The notes: generated by a model not told the origin, from the letters alone. Counted from the first letter of the stretch, positions 1 through 11,394 are shown. The stretch: 64,000 bases of DNA from Nageia nagi (GCA_050084985.1 JBITNC010000001.1:49724001-49788000), one strand, 5' to 3'. Program-made: numbers and translations.

Positions 1-127
1 ATCATGGTTTGGAAGGGGAAGATGTTATCCTATGCAATTAAAGTACTTCTAAAAACATCAAATAGAAGGTAGGGAGAGGAGATGCAATTTATTTTTAGGA
101 GGATGCATGATTAAGATATGAACCTTT
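1..127 (+). mobile_element. LINE-1-type remnant, copy 1 (internally deleted)
   Basis: Bases 1-48 match 312-358 (the W-K-x-K-M-L-S-Y part of the LINE reverse transcriptase tail), and bases 48-127 match 731-810, which lie downstream of that tail in the second copy. Copy 1 therefore jumps directly from one part to the other and lacks about 370 bp that copy 2 keeps. Its 5' end is outside the window. No coding capacity remains. Confidence 0.6.
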
Positions 128-184
128 AATCTCCTACAAAATTCAAAATTGTACTTTCTGAACACTCCAAGTAGGAAATAGAAA

Positions 185-812
185 ATGATTGCAAAAATTT
201 GTAGATGCATGATTGAATACCTTCTGGCTAGATACCTTGGTATGTCCCTTTTCATTGAAAGAGTAGTAGCAAAGTTTTGGGAAAATATTTTGGAGAAAAT
301 AAATAAGAAGATCATGGTTTGGAAGAAGAAGATGTTATCCTATGTAGTTAAAGTACTTGTTATAAAACACACACTGCAAAATATCCCTATATACAATATG
401 ATGGTGTTAAAAATACCAAAGGTAGTTTCAAGGAAAGTTGATCAAGCTTGTAGAAGATTCTTATGGGAGGGTGATAAATAAAGGAAAAAATCTCTTGGAG
501 TAAAATTTGTAGGGGAAAAGAGAAAGGGGGATAAGGATGAGGAAAATGAAGCATTTGAGTTAGGCTCTAAGAGGAAAAATGGCATGAAAGTTGGCATTGG
601 ATGAGAATAGGGAGTGGATTAATGTGTATAAAGAAAAATAAGTAGATAATTGTAACCATTTTTGAGAGTTACAAACCCACCTTATGACTCCCCTTTATAG
701 AATGACCTAATCAATAGTAGAAAGTTATTTTCTAGAAACATCAAATAAAAGGTAGGGAGAGGAAATGAAATTTATTTTTAGGAGGATGTGTGATTAAGAC
801 ATGAATCTCCTA
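185..812 (+). mobile_element. LINE-1-type non-LTR retrotransposon fragment, copy 2
   Basis: An open segment at 185-481 (98 residues) matches the C-terminal side of plant LINE-1 reverse transcriptase. It contains a YLGMSLF block (usual YLGVPLF), a W-K-K-K-M-L-S-Y block, an I-P-I-Y block and a final RRFLWEG block. These are the thumb/connection segments that follow the catalytic YADD region; the catalytic part itself is missing. After the TAA at 479-481 the similarity continues with frameshifts (I-S-W-S-K-I-C, then L-A-L-D-E-N-R-E-W) to about 660. This is a dead 5'-truncated copy. No poly(A) tail or target duplication was identified. Confidence 0.75.
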
Positions 813-1034
813 TAAAGGGCTATAAAAATGAGAAAATTAGACAATTAAATAATAAAGTGAGAAAACCAAAGACTACTTTTCAAAACAAATAGGATCAGGT
901 TGGATAGAGAAACATCCATAAAGGGAAATTAAAGCATATCTTAATAGAATAATAGTAGATGTGCAACAAAATATTAGGAACCTACAAGTTCCTAAATTGG
1001 ATTCAAGCCAAATAATAGGGAAACTCAAATTGAA
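813..1034. other. Unassigned AT-rich spacer
   Basis: I recognise nothing between the LINE remnant and the chromovirus LTR. It may be LINE 3' sequence or older flanking DNA. Confidence 0.4.
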
Positions 1035-1356
1035 TGTAACCCAATCTCATAATCACAAGCAACATGAATTTGAATAGAACAAGATAGTAACTGAATCACT
1101 TTATTGAATAACCAAAATGAATCATGGGCCACTTCAAGGGGAATACCTCATTACAATGCAAATAATATATTTTCCATGATGATAACTATTCTATTCCCAC
1201 ACATATTTATAGTTTTCCTACCCTAACCCTAATCAACCATTCAATACAAAATGCAATTTGCCTTACAAATATGTTGATCCCCATACATTTAATATAAGAT
1301 GATATTATAATTAACTACTATAATCTAGGTAAATGTTAGGATATGGGATTTTAACA
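1035..1356 (-). repeat. 3' LTR of the minus-strand chromovirus
   Basis: 322 bp, matching 22895-23221 with many scattered changes (roughly 85-90% identical by eye). On the minus strand it starts TGTTAAAATCCC at 1356 and ends in CA at 1035. A purine-rich tract lies immediately before its minus-strand start. Confidence 0.88.
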
Positions 1357-1372
1357 TGCCACCCCTCCTAAA
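1357..1372 (-). promoter_or_regulatory. Polypurine tract of the chromovirus
   Basis: On the minus strand the purine-rich AGGAGGGGTGG tract abuts the 3' LTR, where plus-strand DNA synthesis would be primed. It fixes the orientation of the element. Confidence 0.7.
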
Positions 1373-1399
1373 AGAGATCTTTTTCTTCAAAGATGAAAA

Positions 1400-2440
1400 T
1401 TAGGAAATTGTTACTGAATCTGATGGAGTGTCTCCCAAGTTGCATCCTCAAGAGTTAATCCAAGCCATTGGATAAGAACTTTATTAATAGTGGGATTGAA
1501 AAGATGGCATGTGTGTTGGTATAGAATGGCCTTAAGGTCAACCATGATGGAATCCTCCTAAGTGAATTCAAGTAGTTTTGTATGAACTATATCCTAAGAG
1601 CTTAGGAATTTCTTAAGGAAGGAGACATAAAAAACATAATGAATCTTGGATAATGCTAGGAGTGCCAACTTATATGCTGTAGGGCTAATATGTTGGAGTA
1701 TTTTATAAGGTCCATAAAATCATGGAGCCAATTTTTATAAACCTTTTAATTTTATAGGTGTATTTTGGTATGGTTGGAACCGTAAGAAAACCATGTCTCC
1801 TTCCTAGAACTACATTTTGACTTGTTGTTGATCAGCTTATTATTTCATCTAGTATTGATCCACTTGAATGTTTTTCTAAAGGATGCAAACTATGTCTTCT
1901 TGAATGGTTAAGGTGGTTTCTAGAGCTTGGACATTGGTGCTACCTAGAATATAAGATATGATTATGGGTAGGGGTTGTCCATATAAAGCTTCATAGGGGG
2001 TCATCCTTATAAAAGTATGATATGAAGTATTATATCACCATTTCACTAAGCAAAGCCATTTTACCCAATGGATTGATTGGGATGAAGAAAAATAATGAAG
2101 ATATATTTTTAAAAAATTATTAATAATCTCTATCTGACCATGTGTTTAAGGGTGATAAGCTAAGGTCATATTGAATTTAGTGCCCTAGAATTTGAAAAAT
2201 TCCTACTAGAATTTATTGGTGAATGCCAAATCATGGTCACTAATGATGGTAGAGGGCATGACATGGAGTTCAAAAATATTTTCAAGAAAGAGTTGGGCAA
2301 CATTGGTAGCCTTGTGAAAGCTAAGGGTATCCCTTCTTGCATTGACATGACTCCAATTCTAACCCTAGAGGCATAACTCTTAATGATGAATGTCTTCGAG
2401 AAATTTGGCATGGCTAATATCAAAGTAGAGAACATGGTCA
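1400..2440 (-). pseudogene. Chromovirus integrase (C-terminal part) plus chromodomain
   Basis: Reading the minus strand downward from about 2440 gives the second half of an integrase core (S-D-H-D-L-A-F-T-N-K-F, then A-Y-H-P..G-Q-I-E, carrying the second Asp and the Glu of the DDE triad). The C-terminal Gly-Pro-Tyr block of chromoviral integrases follows (F-Y-G-P-Y-K-I-L). At about 1470-1425 there is a chromodomain end with V-L-I-Q-W-L-G-L and E-D-A-T-W-E. The zinc-binding HHCC part and the first catalytic Asp are absent, because the sequence jumps from RT into mid-core near 2460. There are many stops and frameshifts. The chromodomain normally directs integration to marked chromatin; here it is only diagnostic of the family. 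Confidence 0.8.
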
Positions 2441-2459
2441 CCTTCAGTTGATGAAAGGA

Positions 2460-3354
2460 TTCTTTTGAAAACTACTAACCAATTGAAGGCATTATTCTTG
2501 ATCAAATCCATGAGTGGGGCTACAATCTTTTCATAATCTTGCACAAACTTATAGTAGTATCCTATCAGCCTCATAAGCCTTTCAAGAATTTAGAAAGAGG
2601 CCAAATTTGCATATCCTTATATTTAGTGGGTAAACCTTGACACCTTTTGAAATAATGTATCCAAGGTACTCTAGCTCTTATTGGCCAAAGGAACATTTAG
2701 ACCGCTTGGCATATAACTAATTTTCTTGGAGGAGTTGCAAGTTTTGATCTAACTAGGACAAGTTATCCTCCCAAGTTTTACTATAGATAAAAATATAATC
2801 AAAGAAAACAAAAATAAATTTTTGAAGATAAGGGTGGAATACCTAGTTCATCAAACTCTAGAAGGTGGAAGGAGCATTAGTAAGGCTAAAAGGCATTACT
2901 ATGAACTCATAATTACCTTCATGTGTGTAAAAAGCAGTTTTGGGGATGTCTTCTTTACAAAGCCAAATTTGATGATAATAAGATCGAAGATATAATTTTG
3001 AAAAATATTTGGCACCATGGAGTTCATCTAATAATTCATAAACTATAGGAATTGGAAACTTATCATTGATAATTATTTTATTTAGAGATCGAAATTTAAT
3101 GCACATCTATCATCACCCATCTTTTTTGCAAACCAATAGAACCAGAGAAGAGTAAGGACCCACACTTGGGTGAATGATGCCTACTTCTAACATGTCTTCC
3201 ACAAGCTTTTCTATTTCATCCTTATATAGGTAGGGGTAGCGGTAAGGCCCAATGTTGAGTGGTTAACTCTTGAGGATTAATTGAATTGCATGGACATAAA
3301 GGCAATGGGGTGGCAACCCATGGGATACCTTAAAGACACTAGTATTATGGGAAA
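2460..3354 (-). pseudogene. Chromovirus reverse transcriptase fragment
   Basis: The longest open stretch is 3106-2858 (82 residues), with [15 protein letters not shown], then [12 protein letters not shown] and [12 protein letters not shown]. These are the fingers/palm blocks of Ty3/gypsy RT. The first catalytic Asp (usual K-x-D-L-x-S-G-Y) has become Tyr. A later block, G-Y-Y-Y-K-F-V-Q-D-Y (2574-2500), is the RT thumb. Upstream on the minus strand lies the conserved linker with V-G-I-I-H-P-S and S-L-V-L. The reading frame begins beside the Tat insertion and matches the protease end on its other side. RNase H is missing. Confidence 0.85.
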
Positions 3355-3359
3355 GTACC
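3355..3359. repeat. Target-site duplication of Tat element 1 (left)
   Basis: GTACC here and at 20991-20995 flank the two LTRs directly. A 5-bp duplication is what a Ty3/gypsy integrase makes, so this is one insertion whose ends have not been recombined. Confidence 0.92.
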
Positions 3360-4209
3360 TATAGACACCTAAAAATGTCCCTTTTTAACTAGCAAACATT
3401 GAAGTAATCATAACTCTTCACGACAATATAAAATAGATCTAAAAACCATATTATTGGATAGCTCCCATCAAGTACATGCAAAATAGGTGGTCACATGACT
3501 CTTTTTAGGTAAAATTGGTTATTTGGTGATCATTTTAATATTGTTACAAAATTGAAACACTAGTCACCAGTGACCCAAAATAGTCGCCGACGTTCTAGGA
3601 GGATCACCAGCATTCATCTAGCAATCGTCGACGACTCTGTAAATAGCCGAACAAGAAACCAAAATAGCAAGAGAAAGTTGAAACATTTCATTTCTCTAAG
3701 ATGATGTGGATAGAGGGGGTCAGTTATGACCTATAGTGGTGCTTCACTTTCCCTTACCAGCCTTGGAACATCTCACCCAAAATCTATAAATACAAGCCAA
3801 TACAAAGCAATATGGAGAAAATCTTGACCCAAATTTGAAGTAGGGTAATGCTACCAAAATCTTATGAGCTTATACATTTTATTATTTTATGTTAGCTTAA
3901 ATTTAATATATGTCATACATAGATGCTTTGATATTATTGTCTTTTGCATGTGTGTAGGATTTACAGGTTGTCCACATCAAGGAGAGAAGCAAGCAAATCA
4001 AAAAATAATGAAGATCTAATACCTTCATTTTGGCAAATGGCATTTGTAAAAGTCCCTTCTAAGGGCAAATTGTAGTTTGAGCTAAAAATCAATATCAATT
4101 CATAATTATAGCATTTATATCTATTTTATATAATTTGAGGTTCAGTGAAAGTTTAAGAATAATTGTATTTCATGTTATTCTACATTCCAGCTCTATTTTC
4201 ACTGCAACA
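3360..4209 (+). repeat. 5' LTR of Tat element 1
   Basis: 850 bp, the same length as the 3' LTR. It begins TATAGACACC (the 3' copy has the canonical TG) and ends CACTGCAACA. A TATA box lies at 3785-3792. Its middle (3569-3640) holds degenerate copies of the element's 21-nt motif; most differences from the 3' LTR there are at CpG sites. Confidence 0.95.
3785..3792 (+). promoter_or_regulatory. LTR TATA box of Tat element 1
   Basis: TATAAATA in an otherwise unremarkable context, conserved in the 3' LTR (about 20576). Genomic RNA would start some 25-35 bp downstream, giving a U3 of about 450 bp and a long R-U5 of nearly 400 bp. Confidence 0.65.
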
Positions 4210-4212
4210 TTT

Positions 4213-4229
4213 TGGCACTAGAAGGAGGG
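4213..4229 (+). promoter_or_regulatory. Primer binding site of Tat element 1
   Basis: TGGCACTAGAAGGAGGG begins 3 bp after the LTR end, as a PBS should. It resembles TGGCGCTAGAAGGAGGG-type sites I recall from plant Tat elements, with one G-to-A change. I cannot name the tRNA with confidence. Confidence 0.6.
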
Positions 4230-6094
4230 CCCTTCCGTTATTGATAGGGAGATTTTTTGTTTATAATGATTTTACCTTTTTGTTTTCTAGTTTATTTGAA
4301 TTCTTCCATATACTGACTTTTAATTTTTGCATTCTGTGCTTTCCAAGAAATGTGTTGCAGAAATGCCAGTGATTGGAATTAGACGTCGGTGACTCAAAAG
4401 GAATGCCAATGATTTACAAAGTAATCCAGACTAAACGCTAGCGATTGGAATCAGACGCTGGTGACTCAGAATAAATGCCAGCGATCTCTGTTTAAACCCC
4501 GACGACTCATACTCCAGGTCATTTTGTCTCTTTTTGTTATTTCTGAAAAAATAAAATAAAATGTATAATATATTGTTAAAATGGAAGGATACTTTTGGAT
4601 GTGATTCCTTTGCCTAGAATGCATATAAGAATGGGTAGAAAAGGTTAAATGCATATTTTTTTATTAAATTACTTTATGTATAATGTTATGTATTTATTTT
4701 CATTTTTTGGGTGAAGGGTACATACACATTAATACTTTTTATCTTGTCTACTTATGCTCTCCCTTTGCACTTCATGCGATCTTAGGTGACCAGAATAGAC
4801 TCGATAATAAGGAGTAATTAATTCTTCTTTTCTTTCACATTCACATTAATTTGGTTAATTTATCCACACATAATGACCTCTTACCAAGTTTGCCCTTACC
4901 ACTCCATTGGAGGTTGAAGGGATATGTGACTAGTAAGAGGCGGTAATTTATTACACATAATACTTCCACAATTGGAAGGAGTAAATGAATCACATTTAAT
5001 TTGGAATGAACCTAAAGGAAAATAAATCAAGTTTTGGGTAGTGTAAATCATATTAAAAGGTTAATGAATTGGAGGGATTCGAATACACTAAGTACTTTCA
5101 CTTAACAAAGTATGCTCTCACTTTTGCGCTTTAAGCGATCCTAAGTGATCAGAAATAAGTTAAGTAAAAGAGGTAAAATTTATTCACATCTTATTTGGAA
5201 ATATACTTAATATTAACACTCTTAAAAATGTCTGCCCTTACCACTCCATTGGAGGTCGAAGGGATATGTGACTCTTGGAGGAGTAATTGAACCTCAATTA
5301 ATTTATCTACACTTAATGGCTTTTTACTAAGTCTGCTCTTACCACTCCATTGGAGGTCGAAGAGATATGTGACTAGTAAGAAGAGGAAATCTATCACATA
5401 TAAAACTTCCACAGATGGAAGGAGTTAATGAACATCATTAAGAGGTTTGATAATGAATCGCATTATAATTAAAAGAACAACGGGTTTATTAAGGTCAAGA
5501 TTCACTTAAAATAAACTTTGATTGCATTACATTAAGATAAGATAAGTGAATGGACATGAATGTTTGGGAGGGTAGTATGCATAAATGTACTTTACTTGTT
5601 TAAATGCATTTCATAAGGCCTTAAAGGAATAATTGAACATTAACGAGTTGGATGTCACTACCAACCGTTAATTCTTACTTCTTTGTACCCACCGACATAA
5701 CACACTTGAAGCCATAGAGCCAGTTACACTTGGAGGTGATGACCAAGGTAACTTTCCTTTAGGTAGGAGTAAAAAAAAAAAGGAGAGTCATCTAGAACCA
5801 AGCCAAAAGCCATAGAAACTTGCAAACATTACTTAAGATTACCCAACCTACCTTGTTTAACACTTGACTAGTCAAACAAACTAGGAAAATTAAAAAGATT
5901 AAAAATGAACAACTCATATCATTCATTTAACTCAAACATTAAAAATATGTGAAAAAGTTAAGAAAGATAATCACATCATTAAAAGTAAGTTTGCATATAG
6001 GATGTTTGTGCATTAAATTATCTTCTCAAAAACATAATATAAAAGATAAAAATAGAGTTTCTTTTTTACGATGCTTGTTTATAATATCTAAAAA
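4230..6094 (+). other. Repeated 5' leader of Tat element 1
   Basis: About 1.9 kb between PBS and gag with no convincing gene. It opens with a tandem run of about seven 21-nt units (4363-4510). Further in, a block of about 58 bp (4748-4805) recurs at 5107-5160, and a block of about 135 bp (4859-4995) recurs at 5302-5440 with a partial copy at 5214-5285. Each of the latter contains CTCCATTGGAG, a near-palindrome. A long repeated leader is a plausible site for packaging or dimerisation signals (inference). Confidence 0.7.
4363..4510 (+). repeat. Tandem array of degenerate 21-nt units
   Basis: Successive starts read GCCAGTGATTGG, CGTCGGTGACTC, GCCAATGATTTA, CGCTAGCGATTGG, CGCTGGTGACTC, GCCAGCGATCTC and CCCGACGACTC, spaced about 20-21 nt with one longer gap. 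The shared core is roughly CGCYGGYGAYT. The same core, in either orientation, occurs in both LTRs and beside the antisense PMD gene. Confidence 0.75.
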
Positions 6095-8766
6095 ATGGTT
6101 CAAACTAGAAGTATGACTGCTAAGAAAATGCGAGAACACCCATTTGAAATACAAGAAATAGATTCAGACAATATGGATCTGATAGAGTATTCAGTTAGGA
6201 GGTCACCTCCTTTAGATGAATCAGATCCATGGGTAGTTTGTTATGAAAGTAAAGATTGGGATTGGGGTTATGATCAATCTAGATTGCAAAGACAAAGTAT
6301 AGAAGATCCTATTACCAAGGCTAGAATGCAAGTGTTAGATGAAGAGTTAATTGAAATTCATCATCGACTAGCTAATTATAGGAATATTCCTAAGACGTCT
6401 TCTAGTTTATCGGGAGATGTCGAAAAACTAAATCATAGGTGTGATAACTTAGAAATGGATGATGATAAATCTTGAGTTGAAACCATAGCGGTACCAGAGA
6501 CTGAGCCATACAAAGTTAAATATGAAAGAGTCATTCATATATTATCGGATGGTCGAAAAGTCAGTTCTTTAATTTGAAAAGAGGGATCTTCCTTTTCTCA
6601 TAAATCTCTCGAATTAGGAAAAAATCAAATATCAATACCTACGAGTAATTTATCTCAAAGAGCTCCTTCAATGAAACAAATGGAGAAATCTTATTCTTCA
6701 AAGGGAGGATTACATAGAAGGACATCTAAGTACAAAATAGAAGAGATACCTTCTTATGAAGAACTAAAAGAACGATGATTATATAAAATAAAAGTCGGTC
6801 AAAAATTTACGAAAATATATGCTAATGATATTAAAAAGGCCGCAGAGATGCAATATCTTCTAAAGGAAGAAAATAGAAAAGTTGACGAATTCATTAAAAT
6901 TCAAGAACAAGAAAATAAATTAAAAGAAATGGAAGATAAAATTCTTAGAGATAAAAGGAAATTCATAGAACAAGAACAAGCAAGTAAAGAGAGAAATGAA
7001 TTCTTGGAACAAGAAAAGAAAAGACTTTATAAAGAACATGAGATTCAACTTCGTTTACAGGAATTACAGCTTAAAGAATTAGAGAATGAAAAAATAAAAA
7101 GGGAACAATATCTACGTATGGAGAAAGAAAAACAAAGACAGTGGGAGGAATATCAAAAAATAAAAAATTTGAAACCTGAAACTCCTGAAGGAAGTCAAAT
7201 ACAAAGATATCAAGATCCTTACTTAGACAAACAAGAAGCGATGGATAAAGAGACAACTATTTTATTACAAAAGGAAATGGATAAGAACTAGAAGTGTAAA
7301 AATTATATGATAAACAAAAGCAAGATTCCATTAAAAGTTGGGTTGAACAAACCCGAAATCAAACAAGACAACCTGATTATAAAGGAAAAGATTTGTATGG
7401 AAAAAATATATCCCAAAAACCTCCTAAAACCCCTATTCTGCGACATCATTCACCTCCTAAAATATTGCCTTCACCACCATCAGAGTTTCCTTCTGACTAT
7501 GAGTCTTACACTTCAAGATCAATTTCGGAAAAGGATCCGAATACTCGAAGATATCATAGACACACTCAAGGTCGTAGAACTGATAAAGAATTAGAAGACT
7601 TTATGAAGGATTTTATAAATCGAGAAATGAATGTTCAAGGACTTCAAAAGTTAAATTATAGAAACATTTGCAATGAACCTATTCATCCAAGTGTTCCAAA
7701 AAAGAAACTACCATATAGGTTTGAATTTCCTAAAATAGAATCATTTAAAGGAAGGGAAGACCCCAAAGAACATTTGAGAAAATTTACATTTTCTAACTAT
7801 CAGATAGCCAATGATGACTCATTAATGTTACATATATTTCCTATGACACTCGCAGGTCAAGCTTTAGATTGGTATAATAGTTTACCTATGCATAGTTTAT
7901 ATACGTTCGAACAATTGGCTAATCAATTTCTAGAACATTTTAGAATCAATATTAAAGAAAAATCTTCAATTATTGATCTTACAAGATTACAACAATTCCT
8001 TGATGAAACTATATAAGATTACATCTCAAGATGGCGGGCTATACTCACTAGTATGCCTTATACAATACCATAAGAATAATTGGTTAAATTATTTAGTCAA
8101 AGTTGTTTAAGACCAATAGCTAGTATTCTCCAAATTCAACAACATAAAACTTTTGAAGAAGCTATAGCTTAGGCAGTAGTTATAGAAAGAGTTAAAATTC
8201 AATATGGAGAACTAAAACTCAAGAAAAAAGAATACAAAAAGGGTAATCAATATGAAAATAGTACTAAACAACCACAAAATAATCAAATAGCTATGACAGA
8301 ACATTCTGGTCAAGCTTCAAAAATCGAAGAAAATGTTGAACCTAAGCCTAAAAGAAATTTTACCCTATTATCAGAACCATTAGCTGAAATACTTAAAAAA
8401 TTATGTAATAATGGTATGATTAAATTACCTGACATAAAACCTAAAAATCCTAATGCTAAAGGAAGCAAATGGTATAAGGAGGATGAATTTTATGCTTATC
8501 ATAGGCAAAAAGGACATAATACAAATAGATGTCGAACTTTACAACACAAAATTCAAGACTTGATAGATAGTCGAAAAATAGATGTGGATAATCCTGTTGT
8601 GCCTTCGAATCAAAATTTAGGGATATATCAAAACCCCTTACCTTCACATCAGGCTAACAATGTGGCAATTATCCCAAACCAAATGAACTATACATGGAAT
8701 AATAAGGATATACCATTTATAGGGACTATAGATGATTCAATACATATGATCAGTATAGCTACATAA
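6095..8766 (+). pseudogene. gag: Tat element 1 Gag (broken)
   Basis: Gag forms the virus-like particle. The N-terminal part (6095-7291) starts MVQTRSM and has in-frame stops at 6473-6475 and at two later TGA codons. It holds a long charged coiled coil (about 6848-7250, rich in Lys, Glu and Gln). A one-base shift in the A-run at 7298-7302 joins it to the main frame, which carries the conserved Gag core (7700-8016; F-K-G-R-E-D-P..H, then G-Q-A-L-D-W-Y, then F-E-Q-L-A-N-Q-F). Near the C-terminus (8485-8580) is a Tat-type Y-H..G-H-N-T-N-R-C motif whose first Cys is Tyr. Stops lie at 8014, 8071, 8077 and 8170. This frame continues into protease, so Gag-Pol was probably one polyprotein. The long N-terminal coiled coil is unusual for a Ty3 Gag. 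Confidence 0.85.
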
Positions 8767-8901
8767 GCATAATAATATCTAAATAAATAGGATAATCCAT
8801 GAAAAAATCAATCAATATCAAACCCAATTAATATACAACCTATACCTCCTCCACAACAACCTAAAGTTTCGATAAAAGGTGCTCTTCAATGATAATTAAA
8901 A

Positions 8902-9822
8902 ATGTCTCCCGTTAAGATGACCTTATTTGAATTATTACAACAGTCTGAGAGTTATAGGGAAGCTATGAATCAGATTCTACAAGAAATTCAAATAGATGTT
9001 AGTAACCCCGATAATTTTATTTCAATAGTTGAAAGTTTGAAGATATCTCAACAACCTAGTATCACCTTCTACGAACAAGAAAAATTAAATAACGATGGAC
9101 CAGGCGGACTTGATCCACCTTTACATATAATAGGTAAAGTAGATGGGAAATTATTTAAAAGAATTTTGATAGATGAAGGTTTAGCTATAAATATAATTTT
9201 AGATGCTACATATAAAAATTTGAATTTATCAGATTCGCTTATCTTAGCTCCTTCTTTACAAATTAGGGTGTTTAATGATGCAGTGTGTTCAACTTTGGGA
9301 TCAATAGTGCTCCCGATTACAGTAGGGGCTAAAACCATTCAAACTTTATTACATATAATTGAAGGAAATATTATACAATACAACATTATTTTAGGATGTC
9401 CATGGATTAGAGAAATGCAATGTGTCCCATCAACTTATCATGGATGTTTAAAATACATCTACAAAGGTAAAGTTCATTGTGTGTTTAAAGATCTAGATCC
9501 TTATTCACATTGTAATTTAATTTTTGATCCAAATAAAGTGACATTACCATCCCCTAATTTATCAACCATATTAATGAACAAAAATGTGAATCAGTCTGAA
9601 GTCATAAAAGGAAAAGGTGATATAGTTATACAAGATAAAGATACTTGGGAAAAAGTTGCTAAAGCTTTAGATGAAAAATATGGAGCTTCTTCATCAAAAC
9701 AAGTGAATACTACATCTAATAATGACTCATCTAATGTATATCTAGTAAAAGTTAAATTAAGGGATTTAGGGATGGAAGAATATGACATAGATGATGTTGT
9801 GTTTAGTATGCCTTTAGCATAA
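8902..9822 (+). pseudogene. Tat element 1 protease region
   Basis: 306 open codons in the Gag frame. An N-terminal linker is followed by an aspartic protease fold: D-P-P-L-H-I at 71-76, the active-site strand L-I-D-E-G-L at 89-94, I-I-L-G-C-P-W-I around residue 155-162 and a V-P-S-T-Y-H block. The wording around these blocks is typical of Tat proteases. The catalytic triad reads D91-E92-G93 instead of D-S/T-G. The middle residue varies among Tat elements as I recall them, but Glu is unexpected. The protein would process Gag-Pol. Stops separate it from Gag upstream (8764-8910). Confidence 0.85.
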
Positions 9823-9825
9823 GAA

Positions 9826-10392
9826 ATGGGAAGATTATCTGAATCACCTAGTGTAATTGGACAAATAGTACCTTTAGGAGAAGTACCTAATCAGACAATG
9901 TTTGTCTATGTGGGAATAGTAGATCCTGTGTCAGCAATATCCAATCAAACATATGAAGGAAATTTCAATAATGATATGAAATATTTATCGCCATGTTCAA
10001 GAACATTTGTATTAAACTATTTTAACAAATGTAATTGGCAAGGACGAGGATTGGGTCGATATGAACAGGGTCCATGAGAAATAATTGAATTACTATATCA
10101 AGATCCCACTGATAAAAGGGGATTAGGTTATCAAAATAAACATGAAAATCTTGCTAAATTAGAAAATTTAGGAGAAGAGAATTTGGATTACAATGAAGAA
10201 ATTTTAGAGAAAGAATCTACAGTACAAGAAATTATTTATATAAGAGAAGAACAATTAAGTGAAATGGATGTCTTAGAAGGTGTCGAAACGCACTTTATTA
10301 ATAATATTGAGCCACCCTGGAATCATTCATGTTTACTAAGTGATATACAAGAATAAATAAATAAAAATGCTGAATCATCAATCATTCCATAT
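9826..10392 (+). pseudogene. Protease-RT linker of Tat element 1
   Basis: The same frame continues through 9826-10077 and on to a TAA near 10353. It contains a G-R-G-L-G-R-Y-E-Q-G motif like the G-x-G-L-G (G-patch-like) segment common after plant Tat proteases. The remainder is acidic and of low similarity. It ends just before the truncated RT. Confidence 0.55.
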
Positions 10393-10413
10393 TCAGGTAT
10401 ACCATCGATAAAT

Positions 10414-11394
10414 ATGGTTACAATAAAAGAGAATAATACTGAATATCAACATAAAATGGCTTTTATAACTCCTTGGGGTACCTTTTGTTATAAAGTTATG
10501 CCTTTTGGATTAAAAAATGCCGAGGAAACTTATCAAAGGGCTATGACTTATATATTCCATGACTATATGCACGACGTAGTAGAAGATTATGTCGATGATT
10601 TGTTGGTTAGATCTAAATATCGAGTAGATCATGGAAAAGATCTAATTAAAGTCTTAGATAGATTATTAGAACATAAAGTAAGATTAAATCCAAAAAAATG
10701 TGTTTTTGGCATAACTTCAGGAAAATTATTAGGATTCATTGTGTCCCGACAAGGAATTGAAATAGATCCTAGTAAAGTGAAGGCAGTAGTAGACATGCCA
10801 CCTCCTGCAAATCTAAAACAATTACAAAGTTTACAAGGTAAGTTACAAGCCATTAGAAGGTTTATAGCTCAACATTCTGATAAATGTAAACCCTTTACAA
10901 AATTATTAAAAAAGGGGATCAAATATCATTGGGGCAAAGAGAAACAAGATGCATTCGATGAAATTAAAAGATATTTATTATCTCCTCCTGTCTTAAGTCC
11001 ACCAAGAAAAGGTGTACCCTTTTTGTTATATATCTCTACTACTAAAAATGCTTTAGGAACACTGCTTGCTCAAAAGAATGAACACAATAAAGAGCAAGCT
11101 ATATATTATCGGAGTAGAACACTTGTGAGTTATGAGATTAAGTATATATATTTGGAAAAATTATGTCTTGCTGTCATCTTCGCTACTAAAAAACTTTGAC
11201 ATTATATGCTTAATCATACAACATATGTCATCTCTAAAGTAGATCCGTTGAAATATATGATGAATAAAACCTATCAAAATTCAAGAACTGCAAAGTGGAT
11301 AATGCACTTAACTAAATTTGATTTACATTTTATTGGACAAAAGTTAATAAAAGGACAAGTAATCACTGATTATCTTGCTGATGCTCCATTGTAA
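10414..11394 (+). pseudogene. Tat element 1 reverse transcriptase (N-terminally deleted) and RNase H
   Basis: The RT starts abruptly at the block M-A-F-I-T-P-W-G-T-F-C-Y. It then has M-P-F-G-L-K-N-A and the catalytic Y59-V60-D61-D62 box, followed by the thumb block (L-G-F-I-V-S-R-Q-G-I). The fingers and first palm segments, including the Asp before S-G-Y-N, are missing: only S-I-N-M-V..E-Y-Q-H-K precedes the block, an in-frame loss of roughly 110 codons. RNase H follows from about 10924 (P-V-L-S-P-P, then T-L-L-A-Q, then Y-L-E-K-L-C-L-A-V) and is interrupted by TGA at 11197-11199. It ends at 11394. The two-Asp box is intact, but the enzyme cannot be active. Confidence 0.87.

Noticed and set aside
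185-481. Possible host gene on the plus strand
   Set aside because: All recognisable blocks are LINE reverse transcriptase tail.
4363-4510. CRISPR-like array
   Set aside because: Units are degenerate and contiguous with no unique spacers, and the DNA is plant.
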